NCBI GenBank assembly: GCA_052315315.1
Contig: JBLSDE010000003.1
Span: forward strand, 1 to 64,000
Reading direction: 5' to 3'
Source: Cuniculiplasma sp052315315
Lineage (GTDB): Archaea; Thermoplasmatota; Thermoplasmata; Thermoplasmatales; Thermoplasmataceae
DNA length: 64,000 nucleotides
Shown here: in pieces, positions 36,593 through 44,928 of the stretch
How positions within the stretch are numbered: the first letter of the stretch is position 1
Layout of the letters: every line of letters starts with the position of its first letter
The notes under the pieces: model-generated
Seen by the model: only the letters and a program-made list of their open reading frames with translations
Told to the model about the DNA's origin: nothing
The model's database searches: none
Position numbers and translations under genes: made by a program

Positions 36593-36780
36593 ACTTTCTT
36601 CATAGAAAAAATTTTTTAAATTTAACTTGAATTGTGGTTTATTATACGCTATATGATTTTATGTCTTCATATTAGATCAATTGTAATCGTTTTTCACGGG
36701 ACGAAAAAAAGTAAAGGGAAATTAAAATGAATCATATGCAGACCCACAGGATCGCTTTGAAATGTTTTTAAATGAAAAAT

Positions 36781-37311
36781 TTAATACTGCTCAGGATTTG
36801 GCGGCAATTTTTTCTTTAGCACCAATCCAATTATAAGTATTATAAAGCCAATGAAACCTAATGCACCACCGGCCAGAAGTATGATTGCGTCGCCCACTAT
36901 GGAATCAGGATTCAATACGCTCACAGAATTGCTTGGTTGTGATGTTGAGTTTGAAACTATGTAATAATTTCCAGGGCTGCTTACAGTGAATGTGTATAGA
37001 ATTTTTGAGGATACTCTTGTATGGGTACTTGGCGCAATGCCTAGGGTTTTAAGGTTACTCTGATTAAGGCTACTTAAAGAAGAAGCAGATAGAAGGTAAA
37101 CACTGCTTGATGACGACTCATCTTCAATTAAATAATTTGTACCATTAACGGTTATGGCATTTGTTCTCCATAAATTATTTCCGAGGCTTACCTCAGTGGA
37201 TTGCGTGGTACTTATCTTTACGTGGGGGGCCAATATGTGAGCTCCACCAAAGAATAATCCAACACCAATAATCAAAAGTACAATTCCCACTATGACTATA
37301 TTTTTTCTCAT
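36781..37311 (-). CDS. Membrane protein with extracytoplasmic loop, 176 aa
   Basis: The N-terminal helix (NIVIVGIVLLIIGVGLFFGG) and a C-terminal helix (AIILLAGGALGFIGFIILIIGLVL) frame an extracytoplasmic Ser/Thr/Asn-rich domain of about 115 residues with sequons NGT, NQS and NST. The tail KKKLPPNPEQY is cytoplasmic. No family is recognised. The gene is isolated, separated by intergenic DNA from its neighbours on both sides and transcribed away from ftcD. Confidence 0.7.
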   Translation of the reverse strand: MRKNIVIVGIVLLIIGVGLFFGGAHILAPHVKISTTQSTEVSLGNNLWRTNAITVNGTNYLIEDESSSSSVYLLSASSLSSLNQSNLKTLGIAPSTHTRVSSKILYTFTVSSPGNYYIVSNSTSQPSNSVSVLNPDSIVGDAIILLAGGALGFIGFIILIIGLVLKKKLPPNPEQY

Positions 37312-37475
37312 GGGTTATCCTATCAAGATCGAATACGGTTAATTAAATTTTGTTCTATAACAACGGCTCAATCTTTTCTCTCATGTCAGAAATGATCTCA
37401 ACCGGCGCATCAAAATGCATATAAAGGAATGACACGCCTGCAATATTTTTAATGGGAACTACCAATACAGTAATT

Positions 37476-38372
37476 ATGAAGATTGTGGAATGCGTTCCAA
37501 ATTTCAGTGAAGGTAAAGATAGGGAAAAAGTTGAAATGATAATTAAGGAAATTTCATCAGTGGAAGGAGTCAAGATCCTTGATTCGGAAATGGATCCGAA
37601 TCATAACAGGTCTGTGGTCACATTTATCTGTGACCCATCATTGGCGGTTGAGGCTGCGTTCAGGGGGATAAAAAAAGCGTCCGAGCTCATAGACATGAAC
37701 ACGCACAAAGGGGAACATCCAAGATTTGGAGCTGCTGATGTGATTCCATTCATACCTGTATCAGAGATGACAATAGATGAATGCAATCAATTGGCTGTAA
37801 ATCTGGGGGAAAGAGTTGGAAAGGATCTTGGAATTCCAGTGTTCCTGTATGGTGAAGCCGCAAGGTCAGAATTTAGAAAGAATCTCGAGAATATAAGAAA
37901 CAAGAATTTCCAGTTTGAACAGATAAGGGAGCACATTAAGGAGGAGAAATATAAACCGGACTTTGGGCCATCTGAGGTTGGATCGGCGGGTGCCTCTATT
38001 ATTGGATCAAGAGATTTTCTAATCGCATTCAATGTTAATCTGAGAACAGAAGATATAGGCATTGGAAAGAAAATAGCAAAGGCACTCAGGGCCAAAGATG
38101 GTGGACTGGCATTTGTTAAGGCACTGGCATTCTATCTGGATGATAAAAAATGTGTGCAGATATCCATGAATTTAACCAGTTTCAGAAGAACACCAGTATA
38201 CAGAGCATATGAGATGGTAAAGATGGAAGCGTCATCTTACGGGATAGATGTAATTGAATCTGAAGTTGTGGGGTTAATTCCAATGGATGCTCTTATTGAT
38301 TCAATGAAGTTTTATATGAGGGCTCATAGTTTTAAGAGTGATCAGATATTTGAAAGGAAGGTATGGGAATGA
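37476..38372 (+). CDS. ftcD: Glutamate formiminotransferase
   Basis: This enzyme transfers the formimino group of N-formiminoglutamate to tetrahydrofolate in histidine catabolism. The 298 residues start MKIVECVPNFSEGKD and include HNRSVVTFIC, HKGEHPRFGAADVIPFIPV and NVNLRTEDIGIGKKIAKALR, the family core. The start at 37476 matches homologues; an upstream in-frame start would add eight residues. It overlaps fchA by 4 nt (ATGA). Stand-alone transferase and deaminase genes replace the bifunctional mammalian FTCD. Confidence 0.92.
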   Translation: MKIVECVPNFSEGKDREKVEMIIKEISSVEGVKILDSEMDPNHNRSVVTFICDPSLAVEAAFRGIKKASELIDMNTHKGEHPRFGAADVIPFIPVSEMTIDECNQLAVNLGERVGKDLGIPVFLYGEAARSEFRKNLENIRNKNFQFEQIREHIKEEKYKPDFGPSEVGSAGASIIGSRDFLIAFNVNLRTEDIGIGKKIAKALRAKDGGLAFVKALAFYLDDKKCVQISMNLTSFRRTPVYRAYEMVKMEASSYGIDVIESEVVGLIPMDALIDSMKFYMRAHSFKSDQIFERKVWE

Positions 38373-39001
38373 TAGATCTAAACAAATTCCTAAATGAGCT
38401 TTCATCAGATTCTCCTGCACCGGGAGGTGGTTCTGCATCGGCAATTACAGGAATGGTAGCGGCTGCCCTCTCCTCAATGGTGGCAGGCCTTTCCATGAAG
38501 AAAAAGGGTTATGAAGACAGGAGAAATGAATTTGAATCCATTGTGAGAGAGTGTAAGGATTTAATGGAACATTTTTCGGACTTAGCCGAAATGGATACCA
38601 TTGCGTTCAATAATATAATGGAAGCAAGGCGTCTCCCAAAGAATACGGATGAGGAGAAAAGAACGAGAGATTTGGCTATAGAGAAGGCCACAAAGGCGGC
38701 AATATCTTCTCCATGGAGAGTTGCATCTGCTTGTAGAAGGGTTCTCTCCATATCACTTAGAATGATGGACATTGGTATACCAGGGGCCATAACCGATGCT
38801 GCTGCATCCATGAATATGGCAGTTTCTGCGCTCGAGAGCTCTCTTTACAACGTCTCCATCAACCTCAAATATATGGGCAACAAAGATTATGTGGAGAACG
38901 AGGCAATAAAGATCAAGATATTCATGGAGGATGTTCATTCCTTAAAGTCTTTGGGAGAAGAAAGGGTAAGAAAGTCAATTGGCAAGGAATTTATGTGGTG
39001 A
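38369..39001 (+). CDS. fchA: Formimidoyltetrahydrofolate cyclodeaminase
   Basis: FchA converts 5-formimino-THF to 5,10-methenyl-THF and ammonia. The 210-residue protein is helical with the signature SPAPGGGSASAITGMVAAALSSMVAGLS near the N terminus, then DTIAFNNIMEARRLPK. The ATG at 38369 overlaps the ftcD stop and sits 7 nt after GGAAGGT; the ATG two codons earlier is too close to that ribosome site. It overlaps the next gene by 4 nt (GTGA). The trio would feed one-carbon units and ammonia from amino-acid degradation. Confidence 0.9.
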   Translation: MIDLNKFLNELSSDSPAPGGGSASAITGMVAAALSSMVAGLSMKKKGYEDRRNEFESIVRECKDLMEHFSDLAEMDTIAFNNIMEARRLPKNTDEEKRTRDLAIEKATKAAISSPWRVASACRRVLSISLRMMDIGIPGAITDAAASMNMAVSALESSLYNVSINLKYMGNKDYVENEAIKIKIFMEDVHSLKSLGEERVRKSIGKEFMW

Positions 39002-40233
39002 TTTTTCTGGAAGTTAATGAAAAAGCAGCAAGAATTGAGGATATAAGGGAAGCATCAGCATTCCTGAGGGAAAAGATAGAGCGGACTCCAATGATATACT
39101 CCAGAACATTCTCCGATATGTTTGGAGCACCAATATATCTCAAACTTGAAAATTTTCAGAAGACCGGTTCATTCAAAACAAGAGGTGCCCTATTTAAGAT
39201 GTCTAAGTTGAGCAATGAGGAGAAGTCTTCAGGAGTTGTAGCTGCCAGCGCAGGCAATCATGCACAAGGGGTTGCCTTTGCAGCAAAGATTAGTAAAATA
39301 AGTTGTAAAATTGTAATGCCAACTTATACAATAAGTGCCAAGATAAATGCAGTAAAGAATTATGGAGCAGAGGTAGTACTAAAGGGGGATAGTTACAAGG
39401 AGGCCTTTCAGGAGGCAAAGAGAATTTCTGTGGAGGAAAAGAGAACATTCATAGACGGTTTTAATGATCGCTGGATCATTTCCGGCCAGGGAACCATTGG
39501 TCTTGAGATCCTGGAAGATCTCCCATCTGTTAAAAATGTCATAGTTCCTGTTGGTGGTGGTGGCTTGATTTCTGGAATTTCCGCGGCCATAAAGGAATCC
39601 GGAAAGGATATTAGGGTCTATGGGGTGCAAAGTGAAAACTGTGATTGTGTTATTCAGACCATGGAGGGAAATCCCAATCCCTCATCCCGTGGCTTCACTA
39701 TTGCCGATGGAATAGCAGTTCAAAATCCAGGGGATATTAACATATGGATGATACAAAAGTACGTTGATAGAATTGTCACAGTTAACGACGAACAGATGGC
39801 ATATGCACTTTTCAAGTTATTGGAGAGGCAAAAGATAGTTGTTGAGGCTTCAGGAGCAGCTCCACTGGCCTCTCTTATGTCAGGTAAGATTGATCTCAGA
39901 GGTGAGCCCACTGTACTGGTTGTATCTGGGGGAAATATAGATCTTTTACTTCTTTCAAAGATAATATATAAGGGTATGGAGACCGATATGGGATTGATCA
40001 GGATAGAATGCAAAATTCCTGATAGACCTGGAACATTACACAGAATAACATCAGCCATATCCATGTCCGGAGCAAACATATTCCATGCTGAAGTCGATAA
40101 TCTTTCCCAGGATACTCCTGTGGGTTATCAGAGCATTCGTTTCAGTGTAAATGTACGTGATGGTGATCACCTGGATGGCCTTCTTCAAAAACTGAGCGAG
40201 ATTGGATATGATTTCCATATAGTGAAGGACTAA
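38998..40233 (+). CDS. Threonine dehydratase with C-terminal ACT domain
   Basis: A PLP enzyme deaminating threonine to 2-oxobutyrate. The 411 residues contain the PLP lysine in NFQKTGSFKTRGA, SAGNHAQGVAF, the phosphate loop VPVGGGGLISG and, at about 330-410, an ACT domain (GLIRIECKIPDRPGTLHRITSAI). The single ACT and length fit the short catabolic/IlvA2 class, regulated less by isoleucine than E. coli IlvA. GTG 38998 gives a 4-nt overlap with fchA. The 3' end overlaps the convergent GTPase gene by 4 nt. Confidence 0.9.
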   Translation: MIFLEVNEKAARIEDIREASAFLREKIERTPMIYSRTFSDMFGAPIYLKLENFQKTGSFKTRGALFKMSKLSNEEKSSGVVAASAGNHAQGVAFAAKISKISCKIVMPTYTISAKINAVKNYGAEVVLKGDSYKEAFQEAKRISVEEKRTFIDGFNDRWIISGQGTIGLEILEDLPSVKNVIVPVGGGGLISGISAAIKESGKDIRVYGVQSENCDCVIQTMEGNPNPSSRGFTIADGIAVQNPGDINIWMIQKYVDRIVTVNDEQMAYALFKLLERQKIVVEASGAAPLASLMSGKIDLRGEPTVLVVSGGNIDLLLLSKIIYKGMETDMGLIRIECKIPDRPGTLHRITSAISMSGANIFHAEVDNLSQDTPVGYQSIRFSVNVRDGDHLDGLLQKLSEIGYDFHIVKD

Positions 40234-41327
40234 TTTTTGCTGACAATCGTGATTATGTCACCATCGGCAAGCTCGTAGTCCAAACCAACTCTCATATCAT
40301 TTACCCTTGATCTGGTGCTTGAAAGTACGGCATATCTAAAAGATTCGAGCATTTCCCTGCTTATTTTTCTGCAAACATCCCTGACGGTTGCTCCCTTCCT
40401 CAGAACTAATGGTCTTTCCATATCTGTCCTTCCTGACTTATCTCTCAGAAAAATCCTCACCAGCTCCAGAGATTCATATAATTTCTCCTTTAGATCATCT
40501 ATACCCATCCTTGAAGAGGCCGAAACCTTGACTATCTCCCCATATTTTCTCATTCCTTCAACCAGTTTTTCATCATGGGGCATATCCATTTTATTTATGA
40601 CCACCAGTGCCGGGAGATAGACAACATTTCCTCTGAAAAAATCGATCAGATCATCGTCGTTTACGTTTTCCCTTATGAATATCTCTGCATTTGTTATTTT
40701 AAATTCCTTTGCCATTTCCCTTATTCTATTATCGTCAATGTTTACGCTTTTGGGTTTCCTGACTCTTATTCCACCTGTATTGGCCCTTTTCATGGAGATG
40801 TTTTTTCTTTTTCTGTTCACAACAATTCCAGACTTCCTCAATTCCTCAATAATACGATCCATTCCCTTGCATTCATTGTCTGTTACCAGAAGAATCAGAT
40901 CTGCCGCTCTTACCATGCTCAGAACTTCTCTTCCCCTTCCCGATCCAAGTGCTGCATTATCAATAATTCCAGGAAGATCAAGTATCTGTATCTGTGTGCC
41001 CCTGTATTTTAGAGTTCCTGGGATAACCTTCAGGGTGGTGAATGCAAAATTTCCAACCTCACTCTCAGTGCCCGTGATCGCGTTCAATAAACTACTTTTT
41101 CCCACATTTGGATACCCAACAAGAGCCACCGTTGCATCTCCAGATTTGGGTACGGAAAAACCAGATCCACCACCTGAATGCCTGTGACTCTCAGCCTCCA
41201 TCTGTAGTCTGGCCATCTTTGCCTTCAGGAGACCTATGTGAGATTCAGTTGCTTTATTGTATTTTGTTTTATGTATTTCATCTTCTATTTCCTTTATTTT
41301 TTCTTCTATCGTTGTCACAATAGGCAC
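40230..41327 (-). CDS. DRG-family GTP-binding protein with TGS domain
   Basis: The 365-residue protein is an archaeal homologue of developmentally regulated GTP-binding proteins, which associate with ribosomes. Seen are a basic N-terminal helical hairpin, G1 GYPNVGKSS (about 71-79), G3 DLPG, G4 NKMD and SAS as G5. The inserted S5D2L-like region (residues about 165-230, NRKRKNISMKRANTGG) and the C-terminal TGS domain (MERPLVLRKGATVRDVCRKI to GDIITIV) follow. Length equals eukaryotic DRG. It stands alone on the minus strand. Confidence 0.92.
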   Translation of the reverse strand: MPIVTTIEEKIKEIEDEIHKTKYNKATESHIGLLKAKMARLQMEAESHRHSGGGSGFSVPKSGDATVALVGYPNVGKSSLLNAITGTESEVGNFAFTTLKVIPGTLKYRGTQIQILDLPGIIDNAALGSGRGREVLSMVRAADLILLVTDNECKGMDRIIEELRKSGIVVNRKRKNISMKRANTGGIRVRKPKSVNIDDNRIREMAKEFKITNAEIFIRENVNDDDLIDFFRGNVVYLPALVVINKMDMPHDEKLVEGMRKYGEIVKVSASSRMGIDDLKEKLYESLELVRIFLRDKSGRTDMERPLVLRKGATVRDVCRKISREMLESFRYAVLSSTRSRVNDMRVGLDYELADGDIITIVSKN

Positions 41328-41484
41328 TCTCCATTCTTGGATCTTATTTTTGAATATTTTACCGAATTCTCAACCTGAATATGGGAATCCACATCTCCAT
41401 TATTCAATGTAAGCATAAATATCAAAGACCATCTTAATTTTAGTCTTCCAAACACTCCTCATTTAAACACCATTTTCAATAAAG

Positions 41485-42363
41485 TTAGATTTTTCTCAGG
41501 AGCACAAATCTGACACTGTGATCCTCGACCTTTTTCATAATAAGATCTGCATGGTATTTTGTTCCTTCAATGTTCTCCTTCAGATTCTTTCCATTTATGT
41601 TATCCCAGATCTGGCTTGCAATTCTTATGGAAGTTTCATCATCTATTTCAGAATATTTCTTAAAATATGACTGAGGATCAGTGAAGGCCGTTCTCTTCAA
41701 TTTCAGAAATCTTTCAATAAACCACTTTTTTATCATATCTTCTTCTGCATCTACATAAATTGAAAAATCAAAAAAGTCCGATACCATTAGGTCAGGATTG
41801 GCTCCATCTATCTTCCTCGTCTGAGTCTGTAATACGTTCAGGCCTTCAAATATTATTATATCTGCATCTTTGATAATTTCATATTTTCCTTCAACTATGT
41901 CGTAAATAAGGTGGGAATAAATTGGCACTCTTGTATTATTTTCACCTGATTTGACTCTATACAGGAAGGAAAGCATCCCTTTTAGATTGTAGCTCTCGGG
42001 GAATCCTTTCCTGTCAAGAATCCCCCTTCTCTCGAGTTCAGAGTTATTATATAAAAATCCGTCTGTTGTCACAATGTATACATTTGGAGCTTCCGGCCAT
42101 AAAGAAATCAGTTTCTTCAATATTCTGGCTGTCGTACTCTTCCCAACTGCTACACTACCCGCAATTCCTATGATGTAGGGTATATTTTCATTCTCTATTC
42201 CAAGAAATTCCCTTCTTGTTTCGTTCAGTCTACGATAATTGTCATAATATACCTTGAGGAGCCTTGACAGTGGGGCATAAATCTCCCTTACTTCTTCCAT
42301 AGAGAGTTTCTCATTCAGACCTTGAATTTCATCTAATTGTTCCTGCGTGAGGTCTATTTTCAA
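41485..42363 (-). CDS. coaA: Pantothenate kinase, bacterial type I (CoaA)
   Basis: CoaA phosphorylates pantothenate, the first step of CoA synthesis. The P-loop is GSVAVGKST (69-77), followed by ITTDGFLYNN, KGFPESYN, YSHLIYD, FEGLNVLQ and FSIYVDA. Thermoplasmatales are known to lack pantoate kinase and use this bacterial-type enzyme. The coordinates use a TTG start, but homology continues upstream in frame: codons 42426-42364 encode IKPDTPYVKIDREKWKRLRK and one Arg, matching the E. coli TPYLQFDRNQWAALR region. No ATG, GTG or TTG exists between 42363 and the stop at 42454-42456, so the true start may be non-canonical. Confidence 0.9.
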   Translation of the reverse strand: MKIDLTQEQLDEIQGLNEKLSMEEVREIYAPLSRLLKVYYDNYRRLNETRREFLGIENENIPYIIGIAGSVAVGKSTTARILKKLISLWPEAPNVYIVTTDGFLYNNSELERRGILDRKGFPESYNLKGMLSFLYRVKSGENNTRVPIYSHLIYDIVEGKYEIIKDADIIIFEGLNVLQTQTRKIDGANPDLMVSDFFDFSIYVDAEEDMIKKWFIERFLKLKRTAFTDPQSYFKKYSEIDDETSIRIASQIWDNINGKNLKENIEGTKYHADLIMKKVEDHSVRFVLLRKI

Positions 42364-42456
42364 GCGTTTTCGCAGTCTTTTCCACTTTTCCCTATCGATT
42401 TTGACATATGGAGTATCCGGTTTTATAGGTTTATCTGCCTGGTACGTGAGGGATTA

Positions 42457-42844
42457 TACAAAGCTACTTATTAAAATTGGCTACTCCCTTAATCTATTTA
42501 TTCTTCATAAGGATCAAAATAGTACGGTACATCAACTGAAAATTAAAGGGGATTTAGGTGTATCCAATTGCAGGTTGATAGAATTTGCAATTATAATGTA
42601 AATTTATCTCCATACTTCATATTTCTTATAGTATTTGGCATTTAATCGTGCCCCATATTTAGTTTTAACCGATTTCAGATTCCGTATTTGCAAGATCAGT
42701 ATTATGGATTTTTATACACTGAAATTTATCATTTTTGTCTGTTATATTTCAGGCAATAAACGTTGATTCTCCTTGAAACTGAAATACAAATAGATTATGC
42801 AGAAACCAAATAGGTTATATAGTGTGGTTTTTTATAACTTAACA
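42457..42844. other. Intergenic region between coaA and the ABC operon
   Basis: AT-rich; no gene seen. It contains a minus-strand TATA candidate for coaA (TTTTAATAAG near 42470) and the dppB TATA box at 42815-42820. An open plus-strand frame across 42347-42601 has no family features and overlaps coaA. Confidence 0.5.
42815..42820 (+). promoter_or_regulatory. TATA box of the peptide ABC operon
   Basis: TTATAT is centred 27 nt before the ATG at 42845, predicting a leaderless mRNA starting at MELRYY. It makes the upstream in-frame ATG at 42797 unlikely. Confidence 0.5.
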
Positions 42845-43918
42845 ATGGAGTTAAGGTATTACATTATAAGAAGGCTACTGATATTAATACCTACATTGTT
42901 CGGTCTAATATTGCTGACCTTCATACTGCTACGTGCGGTTCCCACTTCGGATTTGATTGCTAGTTTCATATCACAAAAAGCTGACGCCCAGGAGAGGATT
43001 ATTGAAGAGAAGGAGGCCATCGCATTTCTGGGGCTCAATCAGCCTTTGCCTGTTCAATTTCTGTATTATTTAAACGACATAATCCACGGGAACCTGGGAG
43101 TGATGTACACATCTTTCTACACTGGTTCAGTTATGGGAGGAATTGCGAAATTTTTGCCATTCACCCTTGAGCTTGCGATTGGTGCCGTAATTTTGTCCAT
43201 AATAATAGCCATTCCCCTGGGTACTTACATTGGCGCCAGGCCAAACTCACCTTCAGACGCTATAGGCAGAATTTTCTCCCTTGGAATTTATGCTATGCCT
43301 GTTTTCTGGCTGGCACTCCTCGCTCAGATGATCTTTGGGAAAAACATAGGCGTGCTTGGATCATACGGGCTTCCTATAACAGGTGAAGGATACCCTTCCA
43401 CAACAAAGGTTCCATGGATAGTAAACAACGTTTCAGAACCGACTCATATGCTTCTTGTAGATGCGCTTCTCCATGGCAATCTTACGATAGCATATAGTGC
43501 CTTTATACATCTTATTCTCCCGGTGGCAGTCCTAACTCTAAGTATACTGGCTGGATTGTTAAGATTTATAAGGGCCGGTATGGTTGATACAGCCAATCAG
43601 GAATTTGTAAAAACTGCAAGAGCAAAGGGTGTTCCCGAAAAACTTGTACTAAGAAGACACGTAAGGAAAAATGCTCTTTTGCCCTCTGTGACTGTTATTG
43701 GTCTGTTGATGGCCGGGCTATTAGGTGGTGTTGTTGTGATTGAGGATGTCTTCGACCTTAGAGGAATGGGAAGACTGACTCTGGCAACTATAACCGGATT
43801 GAATATTCAATTCTACGGAGTGGCAGGTACGGTACTGTTCTTCGGAATAATTCTAATGCTTACCAATTTGATAGTTGATGTAGTATATGCGTTCCTCGAT
43901 CCGAGGATAAGGTATTAG
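42845..43918 (+). CDS. dppB: Peptide/oligosaccharide ABC transporter permease DppB
   Basis: One of two membrane subunits of a DppABCDF-type importer. The 357-residue protein begins YYIIRRLLILIPTLFGLILLTFILLRAVP, the DppB N-terminal helix. It carries the EAA loop FVKTARAKGVPEKLVLRRHVRKNALLPSV (about 255-285) that contacts the ATPase, and ends VDVVYAFLDPRIRY. It is followed by dppC after 10 nt. The substrate could be peptides or oligosaccharides; sequence alone does not decide. Confidence 0.9.
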   Translation: MELRYYIIRRLLILIPTLFGLILLTFILLRAVPTSDLIASFISQKADAQERIIEEKEAIAFLGLNQPLPVQFLYYLNDIIHGNLGVMYTSFYTGSVMGGIAKFLPFTLELAIGAVILSIIIAIPLGTYIGARPNSPSDAIGRIFSLGIYAMPVFWLALLAQMIFGKNIGVLGSYGLPITGEGYPSTTKVPWIVNNVSEPTHMLLVDALLHGNLTIAYSAFIHLILPVAVLTLSILAGLLRFIRAGMVDTANQEFVKTARAKGVPEKLVLRRHVRKNALLPSVTVIGLLMAGLLGGVVVIEDVFDLRGMGRLTLATITGLNIQFYGVAGTVLFFGIILMLTNLIVDVVYAFLDPRIRY

Positions 43919-43928
43919 GGTGAAATAA

Positions 43929-44924
43929 ATGCAGTCAACAATTAGTATTTTTAAAAGATCAGGAGTGCAGAAGAAGAGGAGACCAAAATTAGAAGATTTC
44001 GAAGCAACGATGAAACTTGTTTTAAAAAACAAGGTTTCATTGACCGGTCTCATCATAACGTCAGTTTATTTTATATTGGCTCTAATGGATTATGTATATC
44101 CACAGTATCTTGGGGCAGGACCAGGTATTGTCACATCCATGACTCGCTTTAACGGCGGATTCTTAGGTCAAGGTTTTCCACAAGCTCCCACTTTGAATGG
44201 GGGATGGTGGTATTATCTAGGTACAACTTATGCAAACATACCATTATTTCCGGCAATTCTTTCTGCTCTGTATATAGACCTGGGATACAGCCTTCTGATA
44301 GTCTTAAGTGGTGCAATAATAGGTATATTCGTAGGTACAATCTCTGCATACTATGGCGGCTTTTGGGATGAATTGATGATGAGAATTACCGATATATTTT
44401 ACAGTATCCCATTTCTTATAATGGCAATAGCATTTACCACTATACTCTCATACAGTCTTGCCAAAGCTCACGCACCGATTAATGGTTTTTCATTGATAGC
44501 ATTGGCACTTATAATTATCTGGTGGCCAACATATGCCAGATTAACCCGTTCGATTACCCTGTCAATTAAGTCATCCAGATTCATAGAGGCTGCAGTTGCA
44601 TCTGGATCATCCAAGCTCAGAAATATATTTGTTCACGTAATTCCAAATGTACTTTCACCAGTCTTCGTGCAAATATCACTGGATCTTGGTTCCATAGTTC
44701 TTATATTTGCCACTGTTGAATACCTAGGTTTAGGAAATGTGATTAAGGTAACTCAATATACTCCTGAACTGGGGGAGTTAATTTCACAGGGTCAGACATA
44801 TCTTCCATTTGGCATATGGTGGCCGGTATTTGTACCGGGGCTGTTCCTTCTAATCTTCACAGTAGGGGTGAATATTCTAGGTGATGGATTGAGAGATGTA
44901 CTTGATCCCAAGATGAGGAGGTAA
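43929..44924 (+). CDS. dppC: Peptide/oligosaccharide ABC transporter permease DppC
   Basis: The second permease, 331 residues, with an N-terminal cytoplasmic segment and about six helices. An extracytoplasmic insert between helices 1 and 2 (YPQYLGAGPGIVTSMTRFNGG on to TTYANIPLF) is longer than usual. The EAA loop is RFIEAAVASGSSKLRNIFVHVIPNVLSPV at about 219-247, and the C terminus LGDGLRDVLDPKMRR is typical. The start follows the dppB stop by 10 nt, and dppD follows by 4 nt with AGGAGG just upstream of its ATG. Confidence 0.9.
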   Translation: MQSTISIFKRSGVQKKRRPKLEDFEATMKLVLKNKVSLTGLIITSVYFILALMDYVYPQYLGAGPGIVTSMTRFNGGFLGQGFPQAPTLNGGWWYYLGTTYANIPLFPAILSALYIDLGYSLLIVLSGAIIGIFVGTISAYYGGFWDELMMRITDIFYSIPFLIMAIAFTTILSYSLAKAHAPINGFSLIALALIIIWWPTYARLTRSITLSIKSSRFIEAAVASGSSKLRNIFVHVIPNVLSPVFVQISLDLGSIVLIFATVEYLGLGNVIKVTQYTPELGELISQGQTYLPFGIWWPVFVPGLFLLIFTVGVNILGDGLRDVLDPKMRR

Positions 44925-44928
44925 AAAG

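Noticed and set aside
42347..42601. 84-codon plus-strand frame upstream of the ABC operon
   Set aside because: It overlaps the conserved N-terminal coding part of coaA on the other strand and shows no protein-like conservation pattern.
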